NCBI GenBank assembly: GCA_016720545.1
Contig: JADKKK010000003.1
Span: 372,001 to 436,000 of the forward strand
Direction of reading: 5' to 3'
Origin: Myxococcales bacterium
GTDB taxonomy: Bacteria > Myxococcota_A > Polyangia > Polyangiales > Polyangiaceae
DNA: 64,000 bases
Each line of letters begins with the position of its first letter. Position 1 is the stretch's first letter. Both the position numbers and the translations under genes were made by a program. The notes beneath the pieces are model-generated. The model had not been told where the DNA came from and searched no databases. It saw only the letters and a program-made list of their open reading frames with translations. Below, piece by piece: positions 16,984 to 25,701 of this stretch.

Positions 16984-18201
16984 TTAGATGTAGTGCACCT
17001 TGATCGTCTCGACGATGGTCTTCAGGGCGCGCTTGACCACGTCGGTGCTCGGATCGCGGACGATGACGTACCCGTCGCCCTCGTAGCCGTCGCTCTTCGG
17101 GGCCCCCTCCTTCGGGAGGTCGGCCTCGACGACGAGGCGCCCCACGGCGGCGTGTGTCTCCCGCACGCCCGAGACCCCCACCACGCGCCCGCGGCCCATG
17201 CCCCGGAGGAAGGCGCAGCCGACCGCGTACTTGCGGTGCCACGGGGCGTCGAGCTCGCCGTCCACCACGGCGCGCGCCCAGCCGCGGTACGGGTCGATGT
17301 CGTGCGCGAGGCCGGTCATGCGCGAGATGTTCGCGCCCGGCGGACGCTGCGCGATCTCGCCGATCGCGAGGGTGCCGTCGCCGCGCTGGAACCACTCCAT
17401 GTGCGTGAACCCGTCGTCGAGGCCGAGCGCCTCGACCGCGGCGAAACCGAGCGTGCGCGCGCCGTCGTACTCGGGCCCCTCGATGTCGCGCGGCAAGAGA
17501 CACGACCACTGGATCCACGGATTCTCCAGGACCTCGAGGCAGCTCGGCAGGTAGTGCGAGAGCGAGTACACGCGTGGCTTGCCCCCGAGCGTGATGGTCT
17601 CGAAGCTGAACTCGCGGCCGCGCAGGAACTCCTCGGCGAGCACGGGCTGCTCGGCGGACACGCGCAGCCCCGCGAGCGCGGCGGACAGCTCCTCGTTCGA
17701 GCCCACGCGGAACGTGGCCTTGGCGCCCATACCCGCCGGCGGCTTCAGCACGATGGGGAAGCCCACGTCGGCCGCGAACGCGCGGGCGTCTGCCTCGTTC
17801 GTGGCGAGCTTGTGCCGCGCGACGGGCAGGCCGGCGGCGCGGAGCGCGTCCTTCATGCGCGCCTTGTCGCGGAAGAGGTCGGCCGTGCGAGGCGAGGTGC
17901 CGGGCACGTTGAACGCCGCGCGCGCCTCGGCGAGCTGCACCATCAGCGCCTCCAGAATGCCCACGATGCGCGCCGGCTGACCGTGGCGACGCCGCAGCAC
18001 CTCGACGGCCTCGAGCAGCTCGCGGCCCGAGAGCGGATCGGAGACCCGCACGAGGTCGTGGTAGAGGCGCGCGTCCGCGCCCTGCGGCGGCGTGTGCACG
18101 ACGCCGAGCACCCGCACGTCGTGCAGGCCGGCGACGGCGCGGAGGAAGCGCATGGTGGTCTCGGCCGGGAAGGGCGCGACGAAGACGATGTTGCGAGGCA
18201 T
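16984..18201 (-). CDS. ATP-grasp ligase-like protein (A)
   Basis: A 405-residue ATP-grasp enzyme, a family that activates carboxylates as acyl phosphates for ligation to an amine or thiol. Visible elements are FRDKARMKDALRAAGLPV, the phosphate-loop region FPIVLKPPAGMGAKATF, the hinge VLAEEFLRGREFSFETI, and the Mg-binding end GEIAQRPPGANI. The C-terminal 90 residues (GCAFLRGMGRGRVVGVSG, then YVIVRDPSTDVVKRAL) form an extra domain. It is divergent from a paralogue of identical length at 18390. The two share DDGFTHMEW and GEI..RP.GA. The substrate is unknown. Confidence 0.88.
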   Translation of the reverse strand: MPRNIVFVAPFPAETTMRFLRAVAGLHDVRVLGVVHTPPQGADARLYHDLVRVSDPLSGRELLEAVEVLRRRHGQPARIVGILEALMVQLAEARAAFNVPGTSPRTADLFRDKARMKDALRAAGLPVARHKLATNEADARAFAADVGFPIVLKPPAGMGAKATFRVGSNEELSAALAGLRVSAEQPVLAEEFLRGREFSFETITLGGKPRVYSLSHYLPSCLEVLENPWIQWSCLLPRDIEGPEYDGARTLGFAAVEALGLDDGFTHMEWFQRGDGTLAIGEIAQRPPGANISRMTGLAHDIDPYRGWARAVVDGELDAPWHRKYAVGCAFLRGMGRGRVVGVSGVRETHAAVGRLVVEADLPKEGAPKSDGYEGDGYVIVRDPSTDVVKRALKTIVETIKVHYI

Positions 18202-18389
18202 GGCGCGCAGGGTGGTCCGCCGAGGGCCGCGGCGTCAACCGCCTCCGTGCGAGGCGGCCCCGCCGTCCGCCGCGCCGGCGCTCCGGGCGCAGAGCTCGCG
18301 CGAGTCGCGGTCTCGGACACGCAGAGGTTGCGTGGCGGTCTGCCTCATCGGCCGGCCCCGCGCGACCGCGGCCGTGGTACATCCTCCGG

Positions 18390-19607
18390 ATGCGCGTCGT
18401 CTTCCTTGCGCCCCTCTATCCGCCGGAGATGCAGCAGTACACGCGCGGGCTCGCCGAGGTGGGCGCCGAGGTGTACGGCGTCGCCGACACCCCGCGCGAG
18501 GCCGTGCCGCCTTCGCTGCGTCCCTACCTGCGCGACTACCTCCAGGTGCCTCGCATCATGGACGAGGACGACGTCATCGCGCGCGTGTCGCGGTGGCTCC
18601 GCGGGAAATCGATCGATCGCGTCGTGACCAACTGGGAGCCCCTCGTCGTCACCGCGGCGCGGCTCCGCGAACGCTGGGGAATGCCCGGCATGAGCGTCGA
18701 CACCGCGCGCGGGTTCCGCGACAAGCAGCTCATGAAGGACCGTGTCCGCGCGGCGGGCCTCCGCGTGCCGCGGTCGCGGCGCGTGCGTGGGGAGCGCGAG
18801 ATCCGCGCCGCCGCGGAGGAGATAGGCTATCCGCTCATCGTCAAGCCGATCGACGGCGCCGGCAGCGCCAACACCTACAAAGCGACGACCGACAAGGAGC
18901 TAGACGACCTCATCCCGCGCATGCGCGGCGTGCCCGAGTGCATCTGCGAGGAGTTCATCGAAGGCGAGGAGTTCACCTTCGACACCGTCTGCATCGAGGG
19001 GCGCCCCGCGTTCGAGAACATCGCGGCCTATCTCCCCAAGCCGCTCGAGATGCGCACGGTCGAGTGGATAAGCCCGGTCATCATCACCGTGAAAGACATG
19101 TACCAGCCGCGCCTCCGCGGGGGCGTCACGCTCGGCCGCAAGGTGCTCGGCGCGCTCGGCATGGACGACGGCTTCACGCACATGGAGTGGTACCTCACCT
19201 CGAAGGGCGAGGCGGTGTTCGGCGAAATCGGGTGTCGCCCAGGCGGCGCGTGCCTCGTCGACCAGATGAACTACACGTGCGACATCGACCTGTTTCGCGA
19301 GTGGGCGCGCGTGGTCTGCTACGGGCGCTTCGAGGCGAGCACCAAGCGCAAGTACAACGCGGGCATCGTGTTCAAGCGCGCGCTCGGCGAGGGGCGTATC
19401 ACGCGCATCGAGGGGCTCGACGCGTGGCTTCGCGCGTGCGGCGACTGGGTGACCGACGAGCAGCTGCTCCGGCCCGGCACCCCCCGTCGAAACTGGAAGA
19501 ACACCTTGCTGTCGGACGGGTGGGTGCATGTGCGCCATCCCGACTGGGCCGAGGCGCACCGCATGGCCTTCGCGGCGGCCTCCGGCATTAAAATGTTCGC
19601 GGAGTAG
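18390..19607 (+). CDS. ATP-grasp ligase-like protein (B)
   Basis: 405 residues, paralogous to and divergent from the gene at 16984. ATP-grasp landmarks are FRDKQLMKDRVRAAGL, the loop YPLIVKPIDGAGSANTY, the hinge CICEEFIEGEEFTFDT, DDGFTHMEWYL and GEIGCRPGGACL. The C-terminal domain again contains VFKRALGEGRI and ends in a helical stretch. The two proteins keep the same architecture but differ in the substrate-facing segments (MNYTCDIDLFREWARV here, TGLAHDIDPYRGWARAV there), as expected for two ligases acting on related substrates. The shared 188-bp intergenic region should hold both promoters. Confidence 0.88.
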   Translation: MRVVFLAPLYPPEMQQYTRGLAEVGAEVYGVADTPREAVPPSLRPYLRDYLQVPRIMDEDDVIARVSRWLRGKSIDRVVTNWEPLVVTAARLRERWGMPGMSVDTARGFRDKQLMKDRVRAAGLRVPRSRRVRGEREIRAAAEEIGYPLIVKPIDGAGSANTYKATTDKELDDLIPRMRGVPECICEEFIEGEEFTFDTVCIEGRPAFENIAAYLPKPLEMRTVEWISPVIITVKDMYQPRLRGGVTLGRKVLGALGMDDGFTHMEWYLTSKGEAVFGEIGCRPGGACLVDQMNYTCDIDLFREWARVVCYGRFEASTKRKYNAGIVFKRALGEGRITRIEGLDAWLRACGDWVTDEQLLRPGTPRRNWKNTLLSDGWVHVRHPDWAEAHRMAFAAASGIKMFAE

Positions 19608-19666
19608 CCGCGCTGCGCTCGGGGGGGAACGCGGGGCGGCCGGTACCGCGCTCCCCGCCGGGTCGC

Positions 19667-20608
19667 TCAGAAGTGCTCCATCCACTTCCACATGGGCACT
19701 CGGTACACGTCGCGCAGATCGTGCTTGTAGGGGCTCGTCGCCGTGTCTTCGCACCAGAGCACGGGCGCGGCGCCGGGGCAGCCGTCGTAGGCGACACAGC
19801 CCTTCGCGTCGAGCCCCCACTGCGTGACGGGCTTCGAGGCCTTGGAGCACCCGTTGATGGCGATCCATTTGTCGCGCGCCGCGACGCCGTTCGCCACCGG
19901 CTCGTCGTCGTCCTCGCGGCGGTGATAGACGAGGGCGGACGTCTTGCCGCACCCGCTCTCCTTGTCCGCGAAGCCGCCGTCGGCGGCGACGATCGCGCGC
20001 ACCGCCGACGAACGCCTGCAGCCCAGGTGGTTCGTCATGTACGCGCCGTAGCTGAAGCCGAGCGCGAACACCCGCTGCGGGTTCACGCACAGCGTGGCGC
20101 CCAGGCTCTTCTGCATAGCGTCGAAGAAGAGCAGGTCTTGCTCGCCCTCGATGTCCCAACGCCCGCCCGCGCCGTCGGGGAACACGACGATGGCGTTGCC
20201 CGCGGAGTAGTCTTGCATCTTTACGAACTGGGACATCTGCGTGCCGTTGGCGCCGATCCCGTGGAACACGAAGACCACGGGGTAGGCGCGCGATGGGTCG
20301 TACCCGGCGGGCACGTAGAGCACGTACGAGCGCTTCGCCGCGCCCACGTCGACGGTCTTCTTGTCGCCGGCGGCTGGGCTCGGCTTCGCCGCCACACCAC
20401 ACCCGGGCGTCGTGGTGGGTAAGCCGCTCCCGCCGTCGTCGCCGGGCGCGGTGCCCGTGCCGGTCGCGGTGGCCGTGGCGGTGGCCGTGGCGGTGGGCGC
20501 GTCGGCCCCCTGCGCGCCGCCGTCGCCGGACGCGCCAGGGTCGTCACCGCCGCAGCGTATCAGGAAGGGTGCGAGCGCCCCCAAGAGCGCGAGCCGTGCG
20601 AACCTCAT
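19667..20608 (-). CDS. PHB depolymerase/feruloyl-esterase-like (LpqC) lipoprotein
   Basis: A 313-residue secreted esterase of the LpqC/COG3509 type. Lipobox FLIRC places cysteine 19 as the lipid anchor, followed by a Thr-Ala repeat linker (39-49) encoded by alternating GGCCGT/GGCGGT units. The alpha/beta-hydrolase core starts at RSYVLYVPAGYD, with the oxyanion segment VFVFHGIGAN (113-121) and nucleophile S186 in ALGFSYGAYM. The family hydrolyses extracellular polyesters or aryl esters. With phaZ elsewhere in the window it may add extracellular polyester use, but that is speculative. Confidence 0.85.
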   Translation of the reverse strand: MRFARLALLGALAPFLIRCGGDDPGASGDGGAQGADAPTATATATATATGTGTAPGDDGGSGLPTTTPGCGVAAKPSPAAGDKKTVDVGAAKRSYVLYVPAGYDPSRAYPVVFVFHGIGANGTQMSQFVKMQDYSAGNAIVVFPDGAGGRWDIEGEQDLLFFDAMQKSLGATLCVNPQRVFALGFSYGAYMTNHLGCRRSSAVRAIVAADGGFADKESGCGKTSALVYHRREDDDEPVANGVAARDKWIAINGCSKASKPVTQWGLDAKGCVAYDGCPGAAPVLWCEDTATSPYKHDLRDVYRVPMWKWMEHF

Positions 20609-20886
20609 CCCTCGACTCTCCCAGGCTTCGGGCGGATCGTCGAGCAGAGAGAGCGCACGACCTCACGTGGAGGCGCATGACGCCATCCCCCCCGCAGCCC
20701 CCGCAGCCCGAACCCGGGGCGGCGCGCGAGCCGCGCGGGCAACATGTTAGTGCAACATACACACAACGCGGCCCCGAAGGCGCCGCGCGCTCGCGCACGG
20801 GAAGCGTCCGAGGTCACGCGGCTACGCCTCCAGGGTGTCCCTCGCCAGCCACGCGAGGGCGGCGGCGAGGCGCGCCGATCCGACGC

Positions 20887-21141
20887 CTACTTGACGAGGC
20901 GATCGACCAACGCGACGTACGCCGTCATGGCGCTGTCCTTCGAGGTGCCCTTCTTGGCCGCCCATGCGTCGAACTTCGCGCGCCCCTTGAAGTCCATCAT
21001 GCCGGGGCGCGAGCCCGTCACGTCGCCCGCCGAGGCCTGCTTGTAGAGCGCATAGAGCTCAAGCAGTTGGTCGTTCGAGGGGGCCTGAGTGAGGGTCTTC
21101 ACGCGGGCCTGGGCGTCTTGGAAGGAGGCAGCGAGATCCAT
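20887..21141 (-). CDS. Acyl-CoA-binding protein (ACBP)
   Basis: 84 residues, the exact size of an ACBP four-helix bundle, which binds medium- and long-chain acyl-CoA in the cytosol. The signature is LELYALYKQASAGD followed by the PGMMDFKGRAKFDAW block and a C-terminal helix. Tyr and Lys residues of the acyl-CoA pocket (YALYKQA; KGRAKFDAW) are kept. ACBPs are near universal in eukaryotes and patchy in bacteria, where myxobacteria are among the carriers. The gene stands alone between an esterase and glgA. Confidence 0.93.
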   Translation of the reverse strand: MDLAASFQDAQARVKTLTQAPSNDQLLELYALYKQASAGDVTGSRPGMMDFKGRAKFDAWAAKKGTSKDSAMTAYVALVDRLVK

Positions 21142-21224
21142 TGCGCGGGAGCCTATCAGGATCCCGCGCGGCGCGGTGGGAGCGGTGCCCGGCGCCTAAA
21201 TAGGTCGCCTTTCCGACGCTGGGC

Positions 21225-22691
21225 CTACTCGCTCGGCGGCTGGATGCTGCGGTAGATGCGCTCGTAGCTCGCGACGCGTTCGGCCCACCCGAAGCGGAGC
21301 CGCATGCCGTTCTGTTGGAGCCTCCGCCAGCGCGCGCGGTCCTCACCGCGGCCGGTGCCCCAGGTGCGGAGCGCCTGGTCGACGCCGTACGCGAAGCCGG
21401 GCTCATCGAAGTGATCGAACACGAAGCCGTTGCCCTCGCCGCTGCGTCGGTCGAAGGCCGTGACCGTGTCGGCGAGGCCGCCCGTGCGATGCACGACGGG
21501 CGGGGTGCCGTAGCGCAGGCTGTACATCTGGTTCAGACCGCAGGGCTCGTAGCGCGAGGGCATGAGGAAGCAGTCGGAGCCGGCCTCCACTTTGTGCGCG
21601 ATAGGCTCGCTGAACGCCGCGCGATAGGCCACCTGGTTCGGGAACCGGCGGGAGAGACCGCGAAAAAACTCCTCGTATTTCGGCTCACCGGTGCCGAGCA
21701 CCACGAGCTGCACGGGGCGACGCGCCAGCACGCGAGGCAGCACGCCGAAGCAGAGGTCGAAGCCCTTCTGCCAGGCGAGGCGCGACACGATGCCGAACAC
21801 GAGGACGTGCGCGTGGTACCTGAGCCCCGCGGAGCGCACGAGGTCGCGCTTGCACACCTCCTTGCCCTCGAGCGAGTCGATCGCGTAGCGCTGGGCGAGG
21901 TGCGGATCGGTCTCGGGGCTCCAGTCGTTCTCGTCGACGCCGTTCAGGATGCCGAACAGCACGTTTTCGCGCTCACGCAGGAAGGCGTCGAGCCCGGCGC
22001 CGTGCTCCGGTCGCTGGATCTCCTTCGCGTACGTGGGGCTCACCGTGGTGAGCGCGTTCGCGTAGAGAATGCCCGTGAGCAGGAAGTTGATGCGCCCCTC
22101 GCGGAGCTGGTCTTGGTGGAAGTGGTGGGCGGCCGCGCCGAGGCCCGTCTCCCCCAAGATGCGCGCGTCGAAGGAGCCCTGGTGGCCGATGTTGTGAATC
22201 GTGAGCACGCAGCGGGTGCGCTCGAAGAGGCGATCCCACGCGAACGCGGTCTTCAGGAGCAACGGCAAGAGGGCCGTCTGCCAGTCGTTCGCGTGGACGA
22301 TGTCGGGCGCGAACCCGAGGCGCTGGCAGAGCAGCAGCGACGCCCACGACAAGACGATGAAGCGAAGGTGCTCGTCGGCGTCTTGGGTGTAGATCGAGGG
22401 GCGGTCGTAGAGCCCCGGACAACGCACGAAGTAGACGGGCGCGCGGGTCCCCGGGAACACGCCCTCGAGGATCGACACGATCACCCGCGTGCCGCCGAGC
22501 TCGATCGAGAGCTCGCTCACGGCGGTCGTGAGGTCGGGCGCGTGCGCGTGCACTCGCGGGTAAAGCGGCATCACGACGCGTACGTCGTGACCACGCTCCG
22601 CGAGCCGCTGCGGCAGCGCGCCGGCCACGTCGCCGAGGCCCCCGGTCTTCGCGAAGGGGGCGACCTCCGAGGCGACGAAGAGCACCCTCAC
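21225..22691 (-). CDS. glgA: Glycogen synthase (ADP-glucose type)
   Basis: A GT5 glycosyltransferase that extends alpha-1,4-glucan from ADP-glucose; 488 residues, normal length. The N-terminal nucleotide-sugar loop KTGGLGDV (15-22) follows the start RVLFVASEVAPF. LTIHNIGHQG, GILNGVDENDWSPETD and the C-terminal MPSRYEPCGLNQMYSLRYGT segment are all typical. GTG 22691 is preferred because homology begins at the next residue; the longer upstream frame is Arg-rich. No other glg gene lies nearby. Confidence 0.96.
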   Translation of the reverse strand: MRVLFVASEVAPFAKTGGLGDVAGALPQRLAERGHDVRVVMPLYPRVHAHAPDLTTAVSELSIELGGTRVIVSILEGVFPGTRAPVYFVRCPGLYDRPSIYTQDADEHLRFIVLSWASLLLCQRLGFAPDIVHANDWQTALLPLLLKTAFAWDRLFERTRCVLTIHNIGHQGSFDARILGETGLGAAAHHFHQDQLREGRINFLLTGILYANALTTVSPTYAKEIQRPEHGAGLDAFLRERENVLFGILNGVDENDWSPETDPHLAQRYAIDSLEGKEVCKRDLVRSAGLRYHAHVLVFGIVSRLAWQKGFDLCFGVLPRVLARRPVQLVVLGTGEPKYEEFFRGLSRRFPNQVAYRAAFSEPIAHKVEAGSDCFLMPSRYEPCGLNQMYSLRYGTPPVVHRTGGLADTVTAFDRRSGEGNGFVFDHFDEPGFAYGVDQALRTWGTGRGEDRARWRRLQQNGMRLRFGWAERVASYERIYRSIQPPSE

Positions 22692-22880
22692 GAGCGAGGG
22701 TCCCAGGTGGGAGCGGGGGCGCCGCGCGAGGCGGCGGGACGCGGTACGGGAGACGAAGGCGAGACGGAGTGGGCACACGCGCGCGGGGCGCGGGCGAGAG
22801 AGGAGGCGTCGCTCATGGGCGGCCGGAGCATCGCACAGAGTCGCGCCCCCTCTCACCGAAACCCGCAGTAAGCGCGCCGA

Positions 22881-23354
22881 TCAGGGCTTCCTTTTCGGCG
22901 CGGCGGCCTTCTTCTTCGGCGCGGCCTTCTTCGGCGCGGCGGCCTTCTTCGGCGCGGCGGCCTTCTTCGGCGCGGCGGCCTTCTTCGGCGCGGCCGCCGG
23001 CGCGGCTTGCTCCCATATGCCGAGCGCCGCGCCCGAGGGATCGAGGAAGACGCCGAGCGCCCCCATGTTGGGGATGGGCTGGTACTCGACCAGGATCGTG
23101 GCGCCGCGCTTCTTCGCCTTCGCGATGGTCTTCTTCACGCTGTCGACCTGCACGTATGGCAACCACTGCTTCGGCGCGCCGGGCGTCGGGTTCGGGCCCA
23201 TACCGCCCCCAGCCCCGGGGCCGTTGCCGACGCCGAGCATGGTGTAGCCCGGCATAGGCGACGTGAACTCCCACGCGAAGAGGCCCTTGTAGAACTTCTT
23301 CGAGGCTGCGAGGTCGGAGGTGTTGAGCTCGATGTGAACGAATGCATTCGGCAT
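22881..23354 (-). CDS. VOC (glyoxalase-like) protein with Lys/Ala/Pro histone-H1-like tail
   Basis: 157 residues from ATG 23354 with the ribosome-binding site AAGGGGAGA. Residues 1-118 form a single vicinal-oxygen-chelate module (FVHIELNTSDLAASKKFYKGLF, then GATILVEYQPIPNMG and FLDPSGAALGIWEQ). The last 40 residues are a repeat of AAPKK units ending KRKP, like eukaryotic histone H1 or bacterial HctA/AlgP tails. Such tails bind DNA or other polyanions nonspecifically. The fusion to a VOC module is unusual. The repeat is encoded by near-identical 18-bp units at about 22890-22995, so its copy number may vary. Confidence 0.87.
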   Translation of the reverse strand: MPNAFVHIELNTSDLAASKKFYKGLFAWEFTSPMPGYTMLGVGNGPGAGGGMGPNPTPGAPKQWLPYVQVDSVKKTIAKAKKRGATILVEYQPIPNMGALGVFLDPSGAALGIWEQAAPAAAPKKAAAPKKAAAPKKAAAPKKAAPKKKAAAPKRKP

Positions 23355-23428
23355 GGTGTCTCCCCTTCCAAAAATGGACCCCGAAACGTACGCAAGACCC
23401 GACCGGCCGTCCATGGTGGCCTCGCGCG

Positions 23429-23468
23429 GCGCGGCGCGGGAGCGCCCGGCGTGCGATGGCGGCCACCG
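23429..23468 (+). repeat. Dispersed repeat copy A (40 bp core)
   Basis: A 40-bp core identical to copy B at 23876-23915 in the same orientation, 447 bp apart. After a 30-bp insertion in this copy, similarity resumes (GGCGTGTCTCCA, then GAGGTCACCGCGCG), so the full unit reaches about 23536. Confidence 0.8.
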
Positions 23469-23875
23469 TTCATGGACGACACCTCGCCTTGGGCTCGGGG
23501 CGTGTCTCCACGGTCTCCACGAGGTCACCGCGCGAACGCCGATCGCCGAGCTCAGCAATCACGAGCACCTTCGTGAATGACTAGCGCTACTGCGAGACTT
23601 CGCACGAAGCGCGCCAAGTCGATCCACGCGCCGATCACGCTTGGCTTACGAGGGAGAACCATTCGAGTGTTCGAAGTCCGTACACGGGATGTTCGGAAGC
23701 GGTACGTACGCGCGCTCTCCGTTCAGGGGTGTGGCGTGGAAAGACCAGCTCGTCATGCAGCGGAGCTCGCCCCTCCGGCTTGCGAGCGCGAGTCGCGCCG
23801 GATCGCTCTTGCTCGCACGGCGCCGATGTCTGGGGTCCCCGAGCGACGAGGGGGCGGACGGAACGCGGCCATCGA

Positions 23876-23915
23876 GCGCGGCGCGGGAGCGCCCGGCGTG
23901 CGATGGCGGCCACCG
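23876..23915 (+). repeat. Dispersed repeat copy B (40 bp core)
   Basis: Identical to copy A over 40 bp. The flanking GGCGTGTCTCCA and GAGGTCACCGCGCG follow more closely here, extending the unit to about 23943. Copy B lacks the 30 bp present inside copy A. Confidence 0.8.
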
Positions 23916-24048
23916 GGCGTGTCTCCAGGAGGTCACCGCGCGCGCGAACCCCGGGCCCCAAGACTCGACAATACCCTGTCACATCAAACACTTGCGGAGC
24001 CTCACGCGCGCGCCGTTCGCCTGGCACTCGCCGTGCTCATGGAGGCGC

Positions 24049-25260
24049 ATGCACAAACACGCCGCCCTCGCCCTCGTGCTCGTCTCCACCTTCGCGTGCT
24101 CGCTCGCGTCGCTGCCGGAAGGCGGGCCGTCCGTCGAGCCCGAGGCGACCGCGACCGAAGCGCGCGGAGAGGCCGAGGCCGACGCGGCGGCTCCAGACGT
24201 CGCGCCCGCGCCAGCGGCTGAGCTCACCGGAGCCGAGCCCGCGACGCTCCCGGTCGTGCACGCGGGCAAGCGCGCCTTCGTGGTGCTGAAGGCGAGTGGC
24301 GCGCGCGACGACGCCGGCGGGGCGCTCGCCGAGGGCCCGCCTCGGCTCGTCGAGACCGACACCGAGGGTGCGTTCGCGGCCCAGCGCGCGGTAGCGGTGG
24401 GGAGGCTCGCCCCCGCGTCGCGAGGGCTGGTCGGCCGGCGGGTGCGCCTCGTCGGTGAAGGCGGCGCCGTGTGCGAGGCTGTGCTCGGGGAGATCTCGCT
24501 GCTCGAGCGGGTCTACCCCGACGGCGAAGACTACGCGCGGTGGTCGGGCACGGCGCTGGACGACCGCGGTCGAGCGCGCCCTCGCCTCGCCTCGGAGACG
24601 ATCGCCCTCGAGCTCTGGCGCAGCACGGACGCCGATCCGTCGGCCGAGCACCCGCTCGTGGCCGCGGTGCGGGCCGTGTCGGGCGACTGCGACGGCGCGG
24701 TCGCCGCCCGCGTCGACGATGCCGCCGCGCTCTCGGCGACGGAGCGCGCGAGCGACGCGCTCGAGTCCCGCGCGCTGCGCGCCTTCCGCGCGCTGCCCGA
24801 GCACACGCGCGTGGGCGTCGACTACGAGACGCGGTGGCTCGACGAGGTGCGCGCGCTCGAAGGGGCGACGGCGCGGCCTGGCGAGCTCGCGCTCGGTGGA
24901 GAGCGCGCCGACGCCCCCACGCGGAGCGCCACCTGGGACACCCACGCCGAGGCGAGCCCGTCGGTGCGCACGATCGTGGTCGGCGGCGAGACCCTGGTGT
25001 GGGTCTCCGCGAGCGTAGGCGAGGGGTGCGGGGACTTCTCCGCGCAGCTCTCCGCGCTGTTCCGGCGCTCCGAAGACGGGGAGCTCACGGTCGTGCGGGT
25101 GTTCGACGGCTTCGCCGCCGAGCTCGGCGCGGTCGGCGCGCGCGCGGCGGGCTCGCGAAGCGCGCGCGGCTACTCGCTGTACTTCCCCGAAGCGACCGCG
25201 GAGACCGTCGACGGCGAGGTGACCTCGCTCGCGCCCCGAACGTTCGGCTGCGGCTGCTGA
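24049..25260 (+). CDS. Uncharacterised lipoprotein
   Basis: 403 residues starting at ATG 24049 with GGAGG at 24041-24045. An N-terminal signal ends in VSTFACSL (cysteine 17), so it is a probable lipoprotein. An Ala/Glu/Pro-rich linker of about 45 residues follows. The remaining globular part (KRAFVVLKASG, RGLVGRRVRLVGEGG, TWDTHAEASPSVRTIVVGGETLVWVSASVGEGCGDFS in two pieces) has no domain I recognise. The pattern of a calculated value followed by a reported value resembles other myxobacterial outer-surface lipoproteins. It is convergent with the TRL lipoprotein gene. Confidence 0.8.
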   Translation: MHKHAALALVLVSTFACSLASLPEGGPSVEPEATATEARGEAEADAAAPDVAPAPAAELTGAEPATLPVVHAGKRAFVVLKASGARDDAGGALAEGPPRLVETDTEGAFAAQRAVAVGRLAPASRGLVGRRVRLVGEGGAVCEAVLGEISLLERVYPDGEDYARWSGTALDDRGRARPRLASETIALELWRSTDADPSAEHPLVAAVRAVSGDCDGAVAARVDDAAALSATERASDALESRALRAFRALPEHTRVGVDYETRWLDEVRALEGATARPGELALGGERADAPTRSATWDTHAEASPSVRTIVVGGETLVWVSASVGEGCGDFSAQLSALFRRSEDGELTVVRVFDGFAAELGAVGARAAGSRSARGYSLYFPEATAETVDGEVTSLAPRTFGCGC

Positions 25261-25270
25261 GCGCGACAGA

Positions 25271-25306
25271 CAAAAAAAAGAAGAGCCCGCGATCGCTCGC
25301 GGGCTC
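25271..25306 (-). terminator. Intrinsic terminator of the TRL lipoprotein gene
   Basis: A perfect 10-bp stem (GAGCCCGCGA at 25283-25292, complement at 25297-25306) with a 4-nt loop. Read on the minus strand it is followed by TTCTTTTTTTTG, a textbook rho-independent terminator located 24 bp after the stop codon at 25330. Confidence 0.9.
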
Positions 25307-25329
25307 AACCTGCCGTACGGCGCAGCGGC

Positions 25330-25656
25330 TCAGTTGCCGTTGACGACCGTGCAGCCCTGCTGCCAGATGCCGAGGATGTTGGTGCCGTGGAACTCCACCG
25401 AGTGGACGTCCGTGACGCCAGCGGCCTTCTTGGCGGCGCCGAGCGAGCCGTCGCCCCAGGACGCGATCCCGAGGACGCCCGACACGCAGGCCTCGCCGTT
25501 CTTCGCGCCGGTCTTGGCCGCGCCCGCGGTCTCGTTGCGGGCCATGCCGTGCGGGATGGTGGAGCCGTTGTACGCGGAGCCGTTGGGGTAGCCGGCGCCA
25601 CAGCCAACGACGACCGCGAGAATGCTGCCACACGCGAAAAGTCCGAGCTTGTTCAT
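25330..25656 (-). CDS. TRL-family lipoprotein
   Basis: 108 residues from ATG 25656, preceded by AGGGAGA. The signal ends in VVVGC (cysteine 19), so it is lipidated. The C-terminal 60 residues match the TRL-like family: KNGEACVSGVLGIASWGDGS, then AAKKAAGVTDVHSVEFHG and ILGIWQQGCT. The family is named from a locus near tRNA-Leu genes and has no established function. A longer start at 25683 is possible but lacks a ribosome-binding site. It is a single-gene unit with its own terminator. Confidence 0.88.
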   Translation of the reverse strand: MNKLGLFACGSILAVVVGCGAGYPNGSAYNGSTIPHGMARNETAGAAKTGAKNGEACVSGVLGIASWGDGSLGAAKKAAGVTDVHSVEFHGTNILGIWQQGCTVVNGN

Positions 25657-25701
25657 TCGATATCTCCCTAGGTTCTTCTTCACGAAAACTTGCCTGGCGT
25701 T

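Larger units (their letters stand above)
23355..24048. other. 694-bp gap without a convincing gene, holding two copies of a dispersed repeat
   Basis: The open frames here lack protein-like composition and overlap on both strands. The stretch 23,577-23,760 is visibly less GC-rich than its surroundings. Two direct repeats are listed separately. The region looks like decayed or intergenic repeat sequence. The region just before 24,049 should hold the promoter of the lipoprotein gene. Confidence 0.6.

Noticed and set aside
23635..24027. 130-residue minus-strand frame in the repeat gap
   Set aside because: Arg-rich, overlaps repeat copy B, and part of its sequence recurs in a frame over copy A, so it derives from the repeat.
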